Source: Dawidia soli (GTDB lineage Bacteria > Bacteroidota > Bacteroidia > Cytophagales > Cyclobacteriaceae). Taken from it: DNA of 64,000 nt. Position numbers and translations under genes: made by a program. Shown piece by piece: positions 7,926 to 16,668 of this stretch. Position 1 is the stretch's first letter, and the number at the start of each line of letters is the position of its first letter. A model generated the notes under the pieces. It searched no databases. It had not been told where the DNA came from and saw only the letters and a program-made list of their open reading frames with translations. The stretch covers positions 62,001 to 126,000 of the forward strand of contig NZ_JAHESC010000007.1 in the NCBI RefSeq assembly GCF_018598185.1, given 5' to 3'.

Positions 7926-9014
7926 ATGAAAAGTGATTTGCAATTCAAGCTGCGGCAGCTCCTGGTCATCATCGGGTTGTGGATGTTCTTTGGCTTTATG
8001 CTGACGGTCTACGATCACCTGGTGCTGTTGTCGTATATCTCCCAGGGGCCGTCGCCGGCGTACTCGTTCTGGATAGCGGCCATGCGCAACGTCGGTGGCG
8101 GACTGATCGGCGGCATATTGGGGGGCAGCTTTATGACCTTCTATATTAACGTAAAGTACCAGGACAAGCCGTATGGTTATACCATTGTGGCGGTGAGCGT
8201 GTCGTTTGTATTGATCATTGCTTTGATCGCCGTGATCATGGGCATGACCATTGTACCGATGCGTACGGGCCGGCCCTGGTATGATCCCGCCTCGCGGCAG
8301 GCGTTGATCGCGTTCCTGCGCGACCCCGCGCCGGTCAAGGCATTGCTGGTGTGGTCGTTTATCGTGGCGGTTACGCAGATGTTAGTGCAAGTGAGCCAGA
8401 AGTTCGGGCGAGGCGCTTTCTGGAGCCTGGTGTCGGGTAAATACCAGATTCCCCGCGAAGAGACCCGTACGTTTATGTTCCTCGACCTGAATGCTTCTAC
8501 CGCGATGGCGGAGAAGATGGGCGATAAACAATACCATTTGTTACTCCGCGAATTCTTTGCCGACATTACGCAACCCATTTTGAACAATAACGGCTCCATT
8601 TATCAATACGTGGGCGACGAAGTCGTGATCGCCTGGGGCAACCAGGCGTCGGCCAATAACAATTGTGTGCAATGCTTCTTCGATATCCGGCAGGCGATTG
8701 CCGATAAACGCGAAAGTTACCAGGCACGGTTCGGCGTAGTGCCTTCGTTTAAGGCGGGTATACATTGTGGCAACGTGGTAGCGGGTGAAGTTGGGATCAT
8801 CAAACGTGATATAACCTATTCGGGTGACGTGTTGAACACCACATCGCGCATTCAGGGTATGTGCAAGGAGTTTAACACGGACCTGATCGTATCGCATGAC
8901 GTGGCCCGAAACCTGGATCTCTTTGATAAATACCGGCTGATGCCGCTGGGACATATTAAGCTGCGCGGCAAGGAGCACGAGCTTTTGTTGAACACGATCA
9001 TGCTGGTTGCCTGA
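7926..9014 (+). CDS. membrane-anchored class III adenylate/guanylate cyclase
   Basis: The product is 362 residues. Four hydrophobic segments (about 11-31, 46-72, 84-104 and 128-150) form a membrane module, followed by a class III nucleotide cyclase domain (about 175-355). Metal-binding Asp residues are visible in TFMFLDLNAST and YQYVGDEVVIAWG, and the transition-state Asn/Arg pair in LNTTSRIQG, so the domain looks catalytically complete. It should make a cyclic nucleotide from ATP or GTP on the cytoplasmic side. Substrate specificity cannot be assigned by eye. The membrane part resembles the small 4-TM modules often found on Bacteroidota cyclases. It is followed after 50 bp by a MATE exporter; a shared transcript is possible. 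Confidence 0.88.
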   Translation: MKSDLQFKLRQLLVIIGLWMFFGFMLTVYDHLVLLSYISQGPSPAYSFWIAAMRNVGGGLIGGILGGSFMTFYINVKYQDKPYGYTIVAVSVSFVLIIALIAVIMGMTIVPMRTGRPWYDPASRQALIAFLRDPAPVKALLVWSFIVAVTQMLVQVSQKFGRGAFWSLVSGKYQIPREETRTFMFLDLNASTAMAEKMGDKQYHLLLREFFADITQPILNNNGSIYQYVGDEVVIAWGNQASANNNCVQCFFDIRQAIADKRESYQARFGVVPSFKAGIHCGNVVAGEVGIIKRDITYSGDVLNTTSRIQGMCKEFNTDLIVSHDVARNLDLFDKYRLMPLGHIKLRGKEHELLLNTIMLVA

Positions 9015-9064
9015 AAATGTAGTACATTGATGCCCCGTTTTCTTAACCAGCGGGAATGTGCGCC

Positions 9065-10426
9065 ATGGCCGTATCTGCAGACCTCGGGAAAGATCCGATT
9101 CCTTCACTTTTCTTTCGCTACTATGTGCCTACGTTGACCAGCATTATGTCGGTTACGGTGCAGATGATCGTAAACGGGCTATTGTTGGGCCATTACGTGG
9201 GCAAAGAGGGGGTTGCCGCGGTGGGTATCTATGGCCCTGTGCTGACGGTCTTTATCGCCTTTGTCCTGGCCTTGACGATCGGCGGTGGCATTCTGATTGC
9301 CCACAGCATCGGTGCCGGTGACGGTGCGCGGGCGCGCGGGGTATTATGCTTTGGCACCACGCTGGCGCTGACGGCCGGCTTGGTCGTGGCGGTCAGTGCG
9401 CCGTTTGTCGCGGCACCGCTGGCGCGGTTCCTGGTGGGGGCCGAGCACGTGTCACTCGTGCAGAATACGCGGGATGTCATGCTTTGGGGCTTTGTCGGCA
9501 TGCCCGTGCTGTTTGTGCGCATTGTCTGGGGACACTTTGTCGTGAACGATGGCAGTCCGCGCGTGGCACGCAATGCGTCGCTGATAGCGGTGGCGTTGAA
9601 CATCGCCCTCGATTTTATAGTTATTGTCTGGCTGGGATGGGGCACTGCCGGAGCGTCGATTGCCACGGCATTGGGTAATGCCTTTGCGATGGGGTACTTG
9701 TTCTGGTATATCCGTCAGGGGCGTGGCCAACTGCACTTTGGTAACTTTCGGTTTACACTGTACTTTCCCGCGTGGAGGTTGCTGTTCCAGGCCGGTGTGC
9801 CGTCGCTTTTGTCGGAGCTGTCGTTTTCGCTGGGCCTGCTGATCATCAGCCGTAGTTTGGTGTCTTATGGTGAGTCGGCGGTAGCGGCATTCGGGTTGAT
9901 CAACCACCTGAGCTTTATCTTTCTTCGGTTACTAACGGCAGCCATGCTTGCTGCCTTGCCGATCATGTCATTCAACGTAGGAGCGCAGAAGCCGGCGCGC
10001 GTGTTGGCCATGCTACGGTTTGCCATGATGTTTTCGGTAGTGATCGGCGTGGCGGTTTGTGGTATCGGGTGGCTGGTGCCCGGGCTCCTGATACGCATCT
10101 TTTCGACTGAGACCACCGCGGCATTTGAGTCGCTGGCCGCGGGTGGGTTGTCGTTGTATTTCTTACTGTTTTTGGTGGCCGGCCCGAATTATATATTGGG
10201 TGCGTATTTTCAAAGCACGGGCAAGACGGCGATGTCGATTATCGTTAACCTGTTGAAAGGTGTTGTACTTGTCGCAGTGTTTGTATGGGTGTTGCCGATG
10301 CAGCACCCGGGACTGACAGGTATATGGTTGTCGCGCGTCGGAGCGGAGGCGGCAACGTTGATGCTGGTAGGGGGAATTACCTTCTTATACCGGCGGCGCT
10401 ACTATTCTCAAATCGTTACGACGTGA
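9065..10426 (+). CDS. MATE-family multidrug/sodium antiporter
   Basis: The product is 453 residues from ATG 9065, which has a GGGAA stretch 8 nt upstream. An ATG at 9056 in the same frame is the alternative. There are about 12 hydrophobic segments in two homologous halves. The first half opens with FFRYYVPTLTSIMSVTVQMI and the second with the LLFQAGVPSLLSELSFSLGL segment, the standard MATE arrangement. The predicted role is efflux of cationic or organic compounds driven by Na+ or H+. Length and topology are normal. Confidence 0.9.
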   Translation: MAVSADLGKDPIPSLFFRYYVPTLTSIMSVTVQMIVNGLLLGHYVGKEGVAAVGIYGPVLTVFIAFVLALTIGGGILIAHSIGAGDGARARGVLCFGTTLALTAGLVVAVSAPFVAAPLARFLVGAEHVSLVQNTRDVMLWGFVGMPVLFVRIVWGHFVVNDGSPRVARNASLIAVALNIALDFIVIVWLGWGTAGASIATALGNAFAMGYLFWYIRQGRGQLHFGNFRFTLYFPAWRLLFQAGVPSLLSELSFSLGLLIISRSLVSYGESAVAAFGLINHLSFIFLRLLTAAMLAALPIMSFNVGAQKPARVLAMLRFAMMFSVVIGVAVCGIGWLVPGLLIRIFSTETTAAFESLAAGGLSLYFLLFLVAGPNYILGAYFQSTGKTAMSIIVNLLKGVVLVAVFVWVLPMQHPGLTGIWLSRVGAEAATLMLVGGITFLYRRRYYSQIVTT

Positions 10427-10439
10427 TCGCGCTGTTCGG

Positions 10440-10832
10440 CTACACTTCGTCCAGCCACAATTCTGCGGTGGCCCGGTCGCGGAAGTTCTTTTTTGGAAAT
10501 TGCGTCGTTTTCGCCACCGAGTCGAGCTGCATTTCGGTCACGTCGTTCTGCATGATTTCGGCAACTTTCCGGACTCCTCCTTTAAGCAATAGTGTTTGCG
10601 CTTCTTCGTGTAGCTTGCGAAGTTCCTGCGGATGGGTTTTCATTTCCGAGGCATCGGTCAGCAAGGTGAAATTCTTTTTGAGCCCCGCCAGAGCTTTTTT
10701 CCAGTCGGCAACGTAGGTGGGTACCGCTTCGGGATTGCGCCAGAAGCCGATGATCTTCAGGTAAGCACGGTTCTTGTCCGGTGCGATTTCGATGATATAG
10801 TGTTTGTTGTTGCTGATGGTCGTCAGGCTCAT
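10440..10832 (-). CDS. SpoIIAA/STAS-like single-domain protein
   Basis: The product is 130 residues, soluble, with an alternating strand/helix pattern: YIIEIAPDKNRAYLKIIGFW, then a helix, then FTLLTDASEMKTHPQEL, then a long helix and a C-terminal RDRATAELWLDEV. This pattern and the ending match the small STAS-like / SpoIIAA-like proteins common in Bacteroidota. No phosphorylatable Ser in an obvious anti-anti-sigma motif is apparent. The gene is convergent with the MATE gene (13 bp apart) and distantly resembles the STAS-like gene at 23524-23952. Confidence 0.6.
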   Translation of the reverse strand: MSLTTISNNKHYIIEIAPDKNRAYLKIIGFWRNPEAVPTYVADWKKALAGLKKNFTLLTDASEMKTHPQELRKLHEEAQTLLLKGGVRKVAEIMQNDVTEMQLDSVAKTTQFPKKNFRDRATAELWLDEV

Positions 10833-10873
10833 ACAGAGAGGGTTGGGGGTGCTGGAAAGTAGCGCGACAATAT

Positions 10874-10889
10874 TACGGGTTTACCCGTA
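10874..10889. promoter_or_regulatory. palindrome upstream of the STAS-like gene
   Basis: TACGGGT-TT-ACCCGTA is a perfect inverted repeat 42 bp upstream of the STAS-like start. A run of T follows on the plus strand, but no plus-strand gene ends here. On the minus strand it sits where a promoter would be, so an operator is a reasonable but untested reading. Confidence 0.35.
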
Positions 10890-10909
10890 TTTTTTTATGC
10901 CCGGACCAA

Positions 10910-10941
10910 CAAAAACGGGCAGGGGAAAAACACCCTACCCG
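10910..10941 (-). terminator. terminator of the CsgG-like gene
   Basis: A 9-bp stem with one mismatch (10916-10924 with 10933-10941) lies 27 bp after the stop of the minus-strand gene. On the minus strand it is followed by a run of five T. Confidence 0.7.
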
Positions 10942-10967
10942 TTCTGAAAAGTTATGTTATCGGTGAT

Positions 10968-12674
10968 TTACCGGTGATATAGATAGCTCAGGCCGATGTT
11001 ATAATACAGGCCGCTGAGGTCTACGTTGCTATAGGGAACGATGCTGGCCGGGGCGGTGGCGTTTTTGGTATCGTCGTCCACGGTTACGTCGTACTTCCAC
11101 TTTTTGTATCGCATATGATCATACGACACCGAGCCGGACAGTACGAAACGCTTTATCGTCCATTGCACGCCCGCCTGGGCCGACAGGAAGATGGATGATG
11201 CATTTACCTTGTCGGACTTGCCTTCACTGATATCGCCGATGATGCTGCTCGGCACTTCCTGCTTGAGGCCGCCGTAGCCCAGCGACGGTCCCAGGGTGAC
11301 ATGGAGCTTTTCATGGATCAGTGGCAGCTCATAGAGCACTTCGAGGCGGCCGGTCCAGTTGTTGAGGTGATCCATGCGGTAAATGTCAAACAGCAGGGCG
11401 GTGCTCAGGTCTTTTACAAGGTTCTTCACGCCAAACCCAACAGTATAGATGGAGATGCTTTCAATGTCCTGGAAGCTGCCCAGCGGGGTCGTATCGACGT
11501 TATAGTCGCCGTGGTCATTGCGAACGGTGACCATACCGGCCGGCCTGGTGGCTTTGATCCGGGTGCCCAGGCCAGACTTATAACCGACTTTAACAAAACG
11601 CTTCCGTGCATCGCGGTCTTCATTGGTCTCGGTTATATTCAGCCCGGGTTCCAACTGGCCGATCCCGCGGTATACTTTACCCTCGGCATAGTCCTGGTAT
11701 ACGTTCGTGATGTGGATCCGGCCGAGAACTTCTTCTTTTTGGTTGATGTGGTCGCCGATCTTTTCCTCGACCAGACGGACGCATTTGTAGGCATCGCCTT
11801 TCTGGATGTTCAGGTCTCTGCCGGCGTCGATCACAACGTGGTTACCGTCTATTTTTTCGATCCGGGCCATATTCACGGTAGCGTCGCCACCTTTCGGCTC
11901 GCGTGCGAGCTTGCCCGCCATGTTTTTGGCATCGCCTTGCAGCACCCGGGCGGTAGCGCCGTGTTCAGCAGCGAAGGTGATCTTGATCTGGCCGATCACA
12001 CTATTGCCATCGGCGGACAAGACCTCGTAAAATTCCTGTTCGTGCAGGCCGTCGGCAGTGCCCTTGGTAACGGATACCTGGTTGGACGATACCTGTTTGT
12101 CAATACGGACTATCACGGGAAAGTACTTGTTTACCTGACTGGCCAGGTTTTGTGCCGTCAACTTGAGAGACTGGCGAATGGCCTCGTCGCGGTTGCCGGC
12201 CGTAGCATTGTGTTCGGCCTGAAAAGACTTTTCGAACTGGCCGGTTTCCAGGTTCAGGATCTTGAGCGTAGCGTAGGCGGTGGCAACGTAATAATGTTCG
12301 GTTGTGGTGTTGTTGCCCGACGTGCGGGTTTTCTCTTCGTGGTGTACGCGGGTCAGGTTGCCGGCGAGCAGGTATTTAGCGCCCGACATCTTGCCCAGGT
12401 CGATGGCCGACTTCGGATCGACGAAGTCTTTTATGGCCAGCTCGTTTTCGATCGCCTTCCACATTTCGCCGCTGCGCGTTACGACGGCGACCTTGTTGGC
12501 GTTTACCAACAGGTTGAGCGTGGCCTCGTGGAGGGTCCGTGCACGCTCCCGGGCGGACGGGTAGTCCTCCGATTGCATATCCTGGAAAATGATGTTGGGT
12601 CTTTCGGACTGGCTAAAGGCACAAAACGGGAAGCCGAGAAGTGATAACAGGAGGAAATGCCGAAGGCGGTTCAT
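10968..12674 (-). CDS. CsgG-like N-terminal domain fused to an outer-membrane beta-barrel-like domain
   Basis: The product is 568 residues with a signal peptide (about 1-21, ending FCAFSQ). Residues about 25-190 resemble the CsgG / curli assembly or FlgT-like fold: a mixed domain with DPKSAIDLGKMSGAKYLLAG and VATAYATLKILNLETGQ. A middle region (about 190-370) carries two repeated small beta domains (VSVTKGTADGL and VVIDAGRDLNIQKGDAYK). The last ~190 residues alternate hydrophobic and polar residues and end SGLYYNIGLSYLYHR, with an aromatic near the C-terminus like an outer-membrane barrel. A secretion or surface-assembly role is inferred. The gene is isolated, with its own terminator. Confidence 0.6.
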   Translation of the reverse strand: MNRLRHFLLLSLLGFPFCAFSQSERPNIIFQDMQSEDYPSARERARTLHEATLNLLVNANKVAVVTRSGEMWKAIENELAIKDFVDPKSAIDLGKMSGAKYLLAGNLTRVHHEEKTRTSGNNTTTEHYYVATAYATLKILNLETGQFEKSFQAEHNATAGNRDEAIRQSLKLTAQNLASQVNKYFPVIVRIDKQVSSNQVSVTKGTADGLHEQEFYEVLSADGNSVIGQIKITFAAEHGATARVLQGDAKNMAGKLAREPKGGDATVNMARIEKIDGNHVVIDAGRDLNIQKGDAYKCVRLVEEKIGDHINQKEEVLGRIHITNVYQDYAEGKVYRGIGQLEPGLNITETNEDRDARKRFVKVGYKSGLGTRIKATRPAGMVTVRNDHGDYNVDTTPLGSFQDIESISIYTVGFGVKNLVKDLSTALLFDIYRMDHLNNWTGRLEVLYELPLIHEKLHVTLGPSLGYGGLKQEVPSSIIGDISEGKSDKVNASSIFLSAQAGVQWTIKRFVLSGSVSYDHMRYKKWKYDVTVDDDTKNATAPASIVPYSNVDLSGLYYNIGLSYLYHR

Positions 12675-12875
12675 GTAGTGGTTACGTTAGATAGAAAATA
12701 CACATGCAAGGCTAAAGGTACGCCCCGGGAGGGATTTCGAATCTGGTAGAATCCGTAGGTTTCTTACACGTGCAATACGGTGGAGGAGGAAGCAGGGTAT
12801 ATCAGGACGCGTGTAAACTATACGATGGTTGAAATGAAGAATTGTACCTTTCGGAGGTGAACTGAAATAAGTGAA

Positions 12876-12905
12876 AGAGCCCCGCTGAAAAGCGGGGCTT
12901 TTCTT
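12876..12905. terminator. bidirectional terminator downstream of rsgA
   Basis: A perfect 9-bp stem AGCCCCGCT/AGCGGGGCT with a GAAA tetraloop (12878-12899). It is flanked by A-rich sequence on the left and TTTTCTTT on the right, so it can work on both strands. It lies 13 bp beyond the rsgA stop. Confidence 0.8.
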
Positions 12906-12917
12906 TCGATAAGCCTT

Positions 12918-13976
12918 TTAATACTTATACTTCTTGCGGTGGTTTTTGGCCTCACGCGCGATCTTGCCGAACTGTTTGTTCAGACGTTTTTTATCGGATA
13001 CATCGATCTCGAAGCGACGCATCTCTTTTTTCAATTTTAGATAGCTATCATACACCGCTTCGGAGAGCGAACCGTTGTGCAAGGCGGCCAATACAGCGCA
13101 GCCTTGCTCGTCGAGGTGTTGACAGTCCGTAAACCGACAGGACGCCGCGAGCGAACTGATGACGGGAAACAGGTCTTCCGAGGTTGCTTCGCCGCCGGTA
13201 ACTCCAAACTCACGCATGCCCGGCGTGTCGATCAACAGGCTCCCGTTGGGTAACCGGAAAAGGTCACGCGTGGTGGTTGTGTGCCGGCCTTTTTGGTTGG
13301 ACCCGCTGGTGGTGGCGGTTGCCTGTTGTTCCTGGTGTAACAGGGCGTTTAGTAACGAGCTTTTGCCGACGCCGCTCGACCCGATCAATACATAGGTATG
13401 GCCTGGCAACAGCAGCTCGTCCTGCAGTGCACGCATACCCACACCGGTATGTGTGCTGCAAAACAACACGGGAACACCACGCCCAAGGGCTTGCACGGCG
13501 TCGAGATAGGGTAGCGTGTCGTCTACCAGGTCGGTTTTGTTCAGCACGATGTTGGCCGGTATGTTACAGGCCGCCAGCTGCACCAGGTATCGTTCCAGGC
13601 GCATGACGTTGAAGTCACGGTCCAGGCCTTGTACAATAAATGCTGCGTCTATATTCGCGGCCAGCAGTTGGCGTTCGGTCGCAGCACCGGGGTTACGACG
13701 GGACAGCTCGTTGTAGCGCGGCAGTACGCTGATGATGTAGCCGGCCCTATCATACACCGTCAGCGTTACCCAGTCGCCTGTTTTCGGATGATCGGTAGAT
13801 GGTAAGTAGAGCAAGCGGCCCGAAAGGTCGCATTCCAGCTCACCTTCTTCGGTTACGGTATAGTACTTAAATCCCTTTATGCTAACGATGCGGCCTATGG
13901 TAAGATCCCGCGGTATTTCGATGGAAGTGCATGAATGGCGATAGCGTAGCCAGCCATACTGGTCTAATGATGTCAT
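12918..13976 (-). CDS. rsgA: ribosome small-subunit-dependent GTPase A
   Basis: The product is 352 residues. An N-terminal OB-fold is followed by a circularly permuted GTPase: G4 NKTD comes first, then the P-loop GSSGVGKSSLLNALL, then G3 DTPGMREFG. A C-terminal zinc knuckle has CRFTDCQHLDEQGC ligands. This order is diagnostic for RsgA/YjeQ, which helps mature the 30S subunit by testing the decoding site. The Lys-rich C-terminal tail (KNHRKKYKY) fits RNA binding. Length is normal. The 248 bp upstream of the gene contain nothing else recognised. Confidence 0.95.
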   Translation of the reverse strand: MTSLDQYGWLRYRHSCTSIEIPRDLTIGRIVSIKGFKYYTVTEEGELECDLSGRLLYLPSTDHPKTGDWVTLTVYDRAGYIISVLPRYNELSRRNPGAATERQLLAANIDAAFIVQGLDRDFNVMRLERYLVQLAACNIPANIVLNKTDLVDDTLPYLDAVQALGRGVPVLFCSTHTGVGMRALQDELLLPGHTYVLIGSSGVGKSSLLNALLHQEQQATATTSGSNQKGRHTTTTRDLFRLPNGSLLIDTPGMREFGVTGGEATSEDLFPVISSLAASCRFTDCQHLDEQGCAVLAALHNGSLSEAVYDSYLKLKKEMRRFEIDVSDKKRLNKQFGKIAREAKNHRKKYKY

Positions 13977-14224
13977 GGGTAATAAAGAATTTTTAGATCA
14001 CCTTGCCGAAGGGAAGATGACCTTGCCAGAGAATAAATTCAAAAGGGTGTAGAAACAAGACGGTAGGAACGTGTAATACGTTTACCTGCCGTCAGGCTAC
14101 CCTCATTCCGGCATGCGAAGGGCGATATGTAGTAGCGATAAATGCCATACAACGTAAAGATAGCAAAAGTTCGATAACATGACAACCGGTCGGTGGCTGC
14201 CGTGCACTTTGTAATGTCCCGTAT

Positions 14225-14454
14225 TCACTGGAAGAACGAGGCGATGATAAGGTAAATGCCGGCGATAAGACCAGCGATAATGTCGAAACTGGCGAGCGCG
14301 ATAATGAGCCGCAGGCGGCGCAGATTCAGCACGACAAGGACGATGTACGTAACCACGACGAGGATGCCGAGGATTAGCGGCGCAGATTCAGCACGACAAG
14401 GACGATGTACGTAACCACGACGAGGATGCCGAGGATTAGCTGCCAGTAGTCCAT
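14225..14454 (-). pseudogene. small two-helix membrane protein gene broken by a 62-bp tandem duplication
   Basis: From ATG 14454 (10 bp after the stop of the upstream TPR gene) the frame reads MDYWQLILGILVVVTYIVLV and then stops at 14374 after 26 residues. The cause is an exact 62-bp duplication, which shifts the frame because 62 is not a multiple of 3. Removing one copy restores a continuous frame of about 57 residues with two hydrophobic helices: the first as quoted, the second LIIALASFDIIAGLIAGIYL, ending ASFFQ. The alternative 78-residue frame starts with GTG at 14461 and reads the first copy out of frame, so its N-terminal 28 residues are an artefact. Function unknown. Confidence 0.75.
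14315..14438. repeat. exact tandem duplication, 2 x 62 bp
   Basis: The unit 14315-14376 is repeated without change at 14377-14438. It lies entirely inside the small membrane-protein gene. Perfect identity means the event is recent or the tract is unstable. Confidence 0.95.
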
Positions 14455-14464
14455 AAATCACTAG

Positions 14465-16168
14465 TTAAAATACGGATGCCGTTATCACCACGTCAGCGGA
14501 AGCAAATGCTTCCTGATATTTCTCTTTATACACGGATGCTTCCGCATTTTGTTGCGCCTGGAGGCTTTGAAATAGTCCCAGGAGGGACCATCCATTGCCG
14601 GGGTGCATCACCAGGTCTTCACGGTATGTTTTTTCAGCTTCTTCCGGCCTTTGCAGGGCGAGCAACCGGGCGCCCAAAAATTGCCGTGCCGGAATGAGCC
14701 AATCTTGCGGCTCGCGGTATACCATATTGTCCTCCTCTGCTATGGCGGCATTAAATGCTTTAATGGCAGCCTCATACTCTTTGTTCGCGAAAAGAATTTC
14801 GCCTTCTAATATAGATTTCGCAATGCGGCACGACTGCAACGGACTGTTAAAGGGCATTAGCCGTTTGGCGAGGTTTTCGTCCTGCGTCGCGGTTTCGATG
14901 GCCTGTAAGCATTGTACCGCCGACTGTCGGTTGTTCTTTCGTAGCGAGGCGAGTCCCCTGGCGAAGTTATCGAGCACTACGGCGTACTTCCATTGCGGGT
15001 CTATGGTAGGGGATTTTAAGATCTCATCCCACTGCCCTAATCGCACATCGGCTATTGTCGGTATCATATACACAAACTGTGCGTACAGGTCTTTTGAAAG
15101 GTCGCTGCTGGATGCCAGCTGCCTGTTGCGCGCACGCTGATATATTTGCTGGCCCCCGCGCTGCATTCCCGCCGTCATGGCACAGTAGGACTGCACGGCG
15201 AAGAAGTGCGGAGAGCGGTCGCGTCCAAGCCCCAATCCGGGTACCGCGGCATCGATGTTGTTGTTGACGGCGTTTGCTTCTTCGTTTATGATGACACCTT
15301 TTTGGAAGAGGCCGTTTCGCTGATACATGTGAGAGGCCATGTGTACCATGTGGCCAATACCTGGAATCTGATCTTTAAGCTCTTCCGCGGCCGCGAGGGC
15401 TTTGTCCGGCTGTCGCGATGCTTCTGTCAGGTGAATATAATAATGAAGGATGGCGGGGTGCTGGGAATGTTCGAGAACACGTTCACAGGCTGTTACCAGC
15501 TCGGGTGTCCATGGCCTGGGCTTTCCTTGCGCATCCCAGAAGTCCCACTTGTGTTCCAGCATGACCGCATCTACGTATAAGGCGGTGATATTATCGTCCC
15601 CGGGAAATTTCTTCCCGAGGTCTGCCAGTGCGAGGGCGTACGCCCGATCCAGCGACTGCCGGTCGGTATTCGAGAGGTCGTTGGAATAGCGCTTCTGCAA
15701 CGCCGCCATCAGCGATCTTTCCTTTTCCGAGGCGCCGGTCATTCGCTTTGTCATCGCGGCGACGATCCCGGGTACTTCGCTTTTCATTTTGTACACATAG
15801 GTGTTGTAAAATGGCCCCATGGCCAATGCCTGGCCCCAGTAGGTCATGGCACAATCGGGGTCCAGACGATTGGCTTCCTTGAAGGAGGCAAGGGCCTCCG
15901 TGAAATGGTAGCCATAATAAAAGCTAAGACCCTGGTCAAAATAGAATTGCACACTGTCTTTTGTTGTTGAGATCGTGCAGTGCACATCACCCCAGCCTTT
16001 TAGCGCGGTAATGAATTTGCCGTCGCTTCCCGGCCGGGTTTCCCCCGCGGGCGACGCACACAGGGTGATCTCCTGGGCGGAAGAGGCATCGGGCTCCCGG
16101 CCTTTGAATTCCCCGACGAGGGGGGCCAGAACCACGATGGGTATTACTATACAGGCAATGGTTTTCAT
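14465..16168 (-). CDS. exported tetratricopeptide-repeat protein
   Basis: The ATG at 16168 (MKTIACIVIPIVVLAPLVGE) gives 567 residues with a signal peptide. A longer frame to 16270 has an unlikely basic N-terminus and would cover the divergent promoter. TPR-like helix pairs are seen at about 85-135 (FYFDQGLSFYYGYHFTEALA), at 250-310, and near the C-terminus (LFANKEYEAAIKAFNAAIAE and EEAEKTYREDLVMHPGNG). Similar proteins are common in environmental bacteria without assigned function. It is probably co-transcribed with the broken membrane-protein gene 10 bp downstream and is divergent from arsR. Confidence 0.75.
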   Translation of the reverse strand: MKTIACIVIPIVVLAPLVGEFKGREPDASSAQEITLCASPAGETRPGSDGKFITALKGWGDVHCTISTTKDSVQFYFDQGLSFYYGYHFTEALASFKEANRLDPDCAMTYWGQALAMGPFYNTYVYKMKSEVPGIVAAMTKRMTGASEKERSLMAALQKRYSNDLSNTDRQSLDRAYALALADLGKKFPGDDNITALYVDAVMLEHKWDFWDAQGKPRPWTPELVTACERVLEHSQHPAILHYYIHLTEASRQPDKALAAAEELKDQIPGIGHMVHMASHMYQRNGLFQKGVIINEEANAVNNNIDAAVPGLGLGRDRSPHFFAVQSYCAMTAGMQRGGQQIYQRARNRQLASSSDLSKDLYAQFVYMIPTIADVRLGQWDEILKSPTIDPQWKYAVVLDNFARGLASLRKNNRQSAVQCLQAIETATQDENLAKRLMPFNSPLQSCRIAKSILEGEILFANKEYEAAIKAFNAAIAEEDNMVYREPQDWLIPARQFLGARLLALQRPEEAEKTYREDLVMHPGNGWSLLGLFQSLQAQQNAEASVYKEKYQEAFASADVVITASVF

Positions 16169-16274
16169 GGAGTAGTGTTCACAACGGAAGTTACGTCTTT
16201 TCGAGAGATTGTGTTCAGCTGGGTAAGCCATTACTTTCCTGTACGGTAACCAGCATATTGGAAGTGTCAATGAG

Positions 16275-16294
16275 ATAACGTAATATTACGTTAT
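16275..16294. promoter_or_regulatory. ArsR operator, 20-bp perfect palindrome
   Basis: ATAACGTAATATTACGTTAT is a perfect 20-bp palindrome ending 6 bp before the arsR start codon. It sits in the arsR / TPR-gene divergent region. Position and symmetry fit an autoregulatory operator for the winged-helix ArsR dimer. Confidence 0.8.
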
Positions 16295-16300
16295 AACGAT

Positions 16301-16627
16301 ATGGGATTAACCAAGTCAGAGCTTTTTAAAAAACGGCAGAACCGGATCGCCGTGCTGGCCAAGGCATTTGATCATCCGGCACGGGTGGCGATTCTGGAAT
16401 ACATACTGGCCCACGAAACCTGCATCTGCAATGACCTGGTGGATGTGCTGCCGCTGTCACAATCGACGATCACACAGCACCTGAAGGAGCTGAAACAAAT
16501 TGGGATCATCAAGGGCGAGGTGGAAGGCCCCAAGGTAAATTACTGCATCGATGAACATGTGTGGGAGGAAGCGAAAGACATGTTCATCACTATGTTTTCG
16601 AAGTTTGTGAAGAAGAACTGCTGCTAA
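16301..16627 (+). CDS. arsR: ArsR/SmtB-family metalloid-responsive repressor
   Basis: The product is 108 residues with a winged-helix domain: FDHPARVAILEYILAHETCI then DVLPLSQSTITQHLKELKQI then the wing VEGPKVNYCID. The ETCICNDL stretch matches the metal-binding helix position of ArsR (ELCVCDL type) and has two Cys. An extra vicinal pair ends the protein (FVKKNCC). It should repress the downstream genes until As(III) or a similar ion is bound by thiols. A perfect palindromic operator precedes it and a degenerate copy follows it. Confidence 0.92.
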   Translation: MGLTKSELFKKRQNRIAVLAKAFDHPARVAILEYILAHETCICNDLVDVLPLSQSTITQHLKELKQIGIIKGEVEGPKVNYCIDEHVWEEAKDMFITMFSKFVKKNCC

Positions 16628-16642
16628 TTTTTTTGACTAATT

Positions 16643-16662
16643 ATAACGTAATATTACAATAT
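16643..16662. promoter_or_regulatory. second, imperfect ArsR-type operator
   Basis: ATAACGTAATATTACAATAT keeps the whole left half and the start of the right half of the palindrome at 16275. It lies in the 41-bp gap between arsR and the arsenate-reductase-like gene, 6 bp before its start codon. It could allow separate control of the distal genes. Confidence 0.65.
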
Positions 16663-16668
16663 AGCAAT

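Noticed and set aside
11301-12644. 447-residue plus-strand frame opposite the CsgG-like gene
   Set aside because: Antisense shadow with no recognisable motif. The minus-strand gene has a signal peptide and its own terminator.
14225-14461. 78-residue ORF starting at GTG 14461
   Set aside because: It reads the first copy of the 62-bp duplication out of frame, so its N-terminus is an artefact. The natural ATG at 14454 is in the frame that is interrupted.
16561-16668. N-terminal extension of the arsenate reductase into arsR
   Set aside because: The ATG at 16669 lies directly after the second operator and gives the usual family N-terminus; the extension only re-reads arsR.
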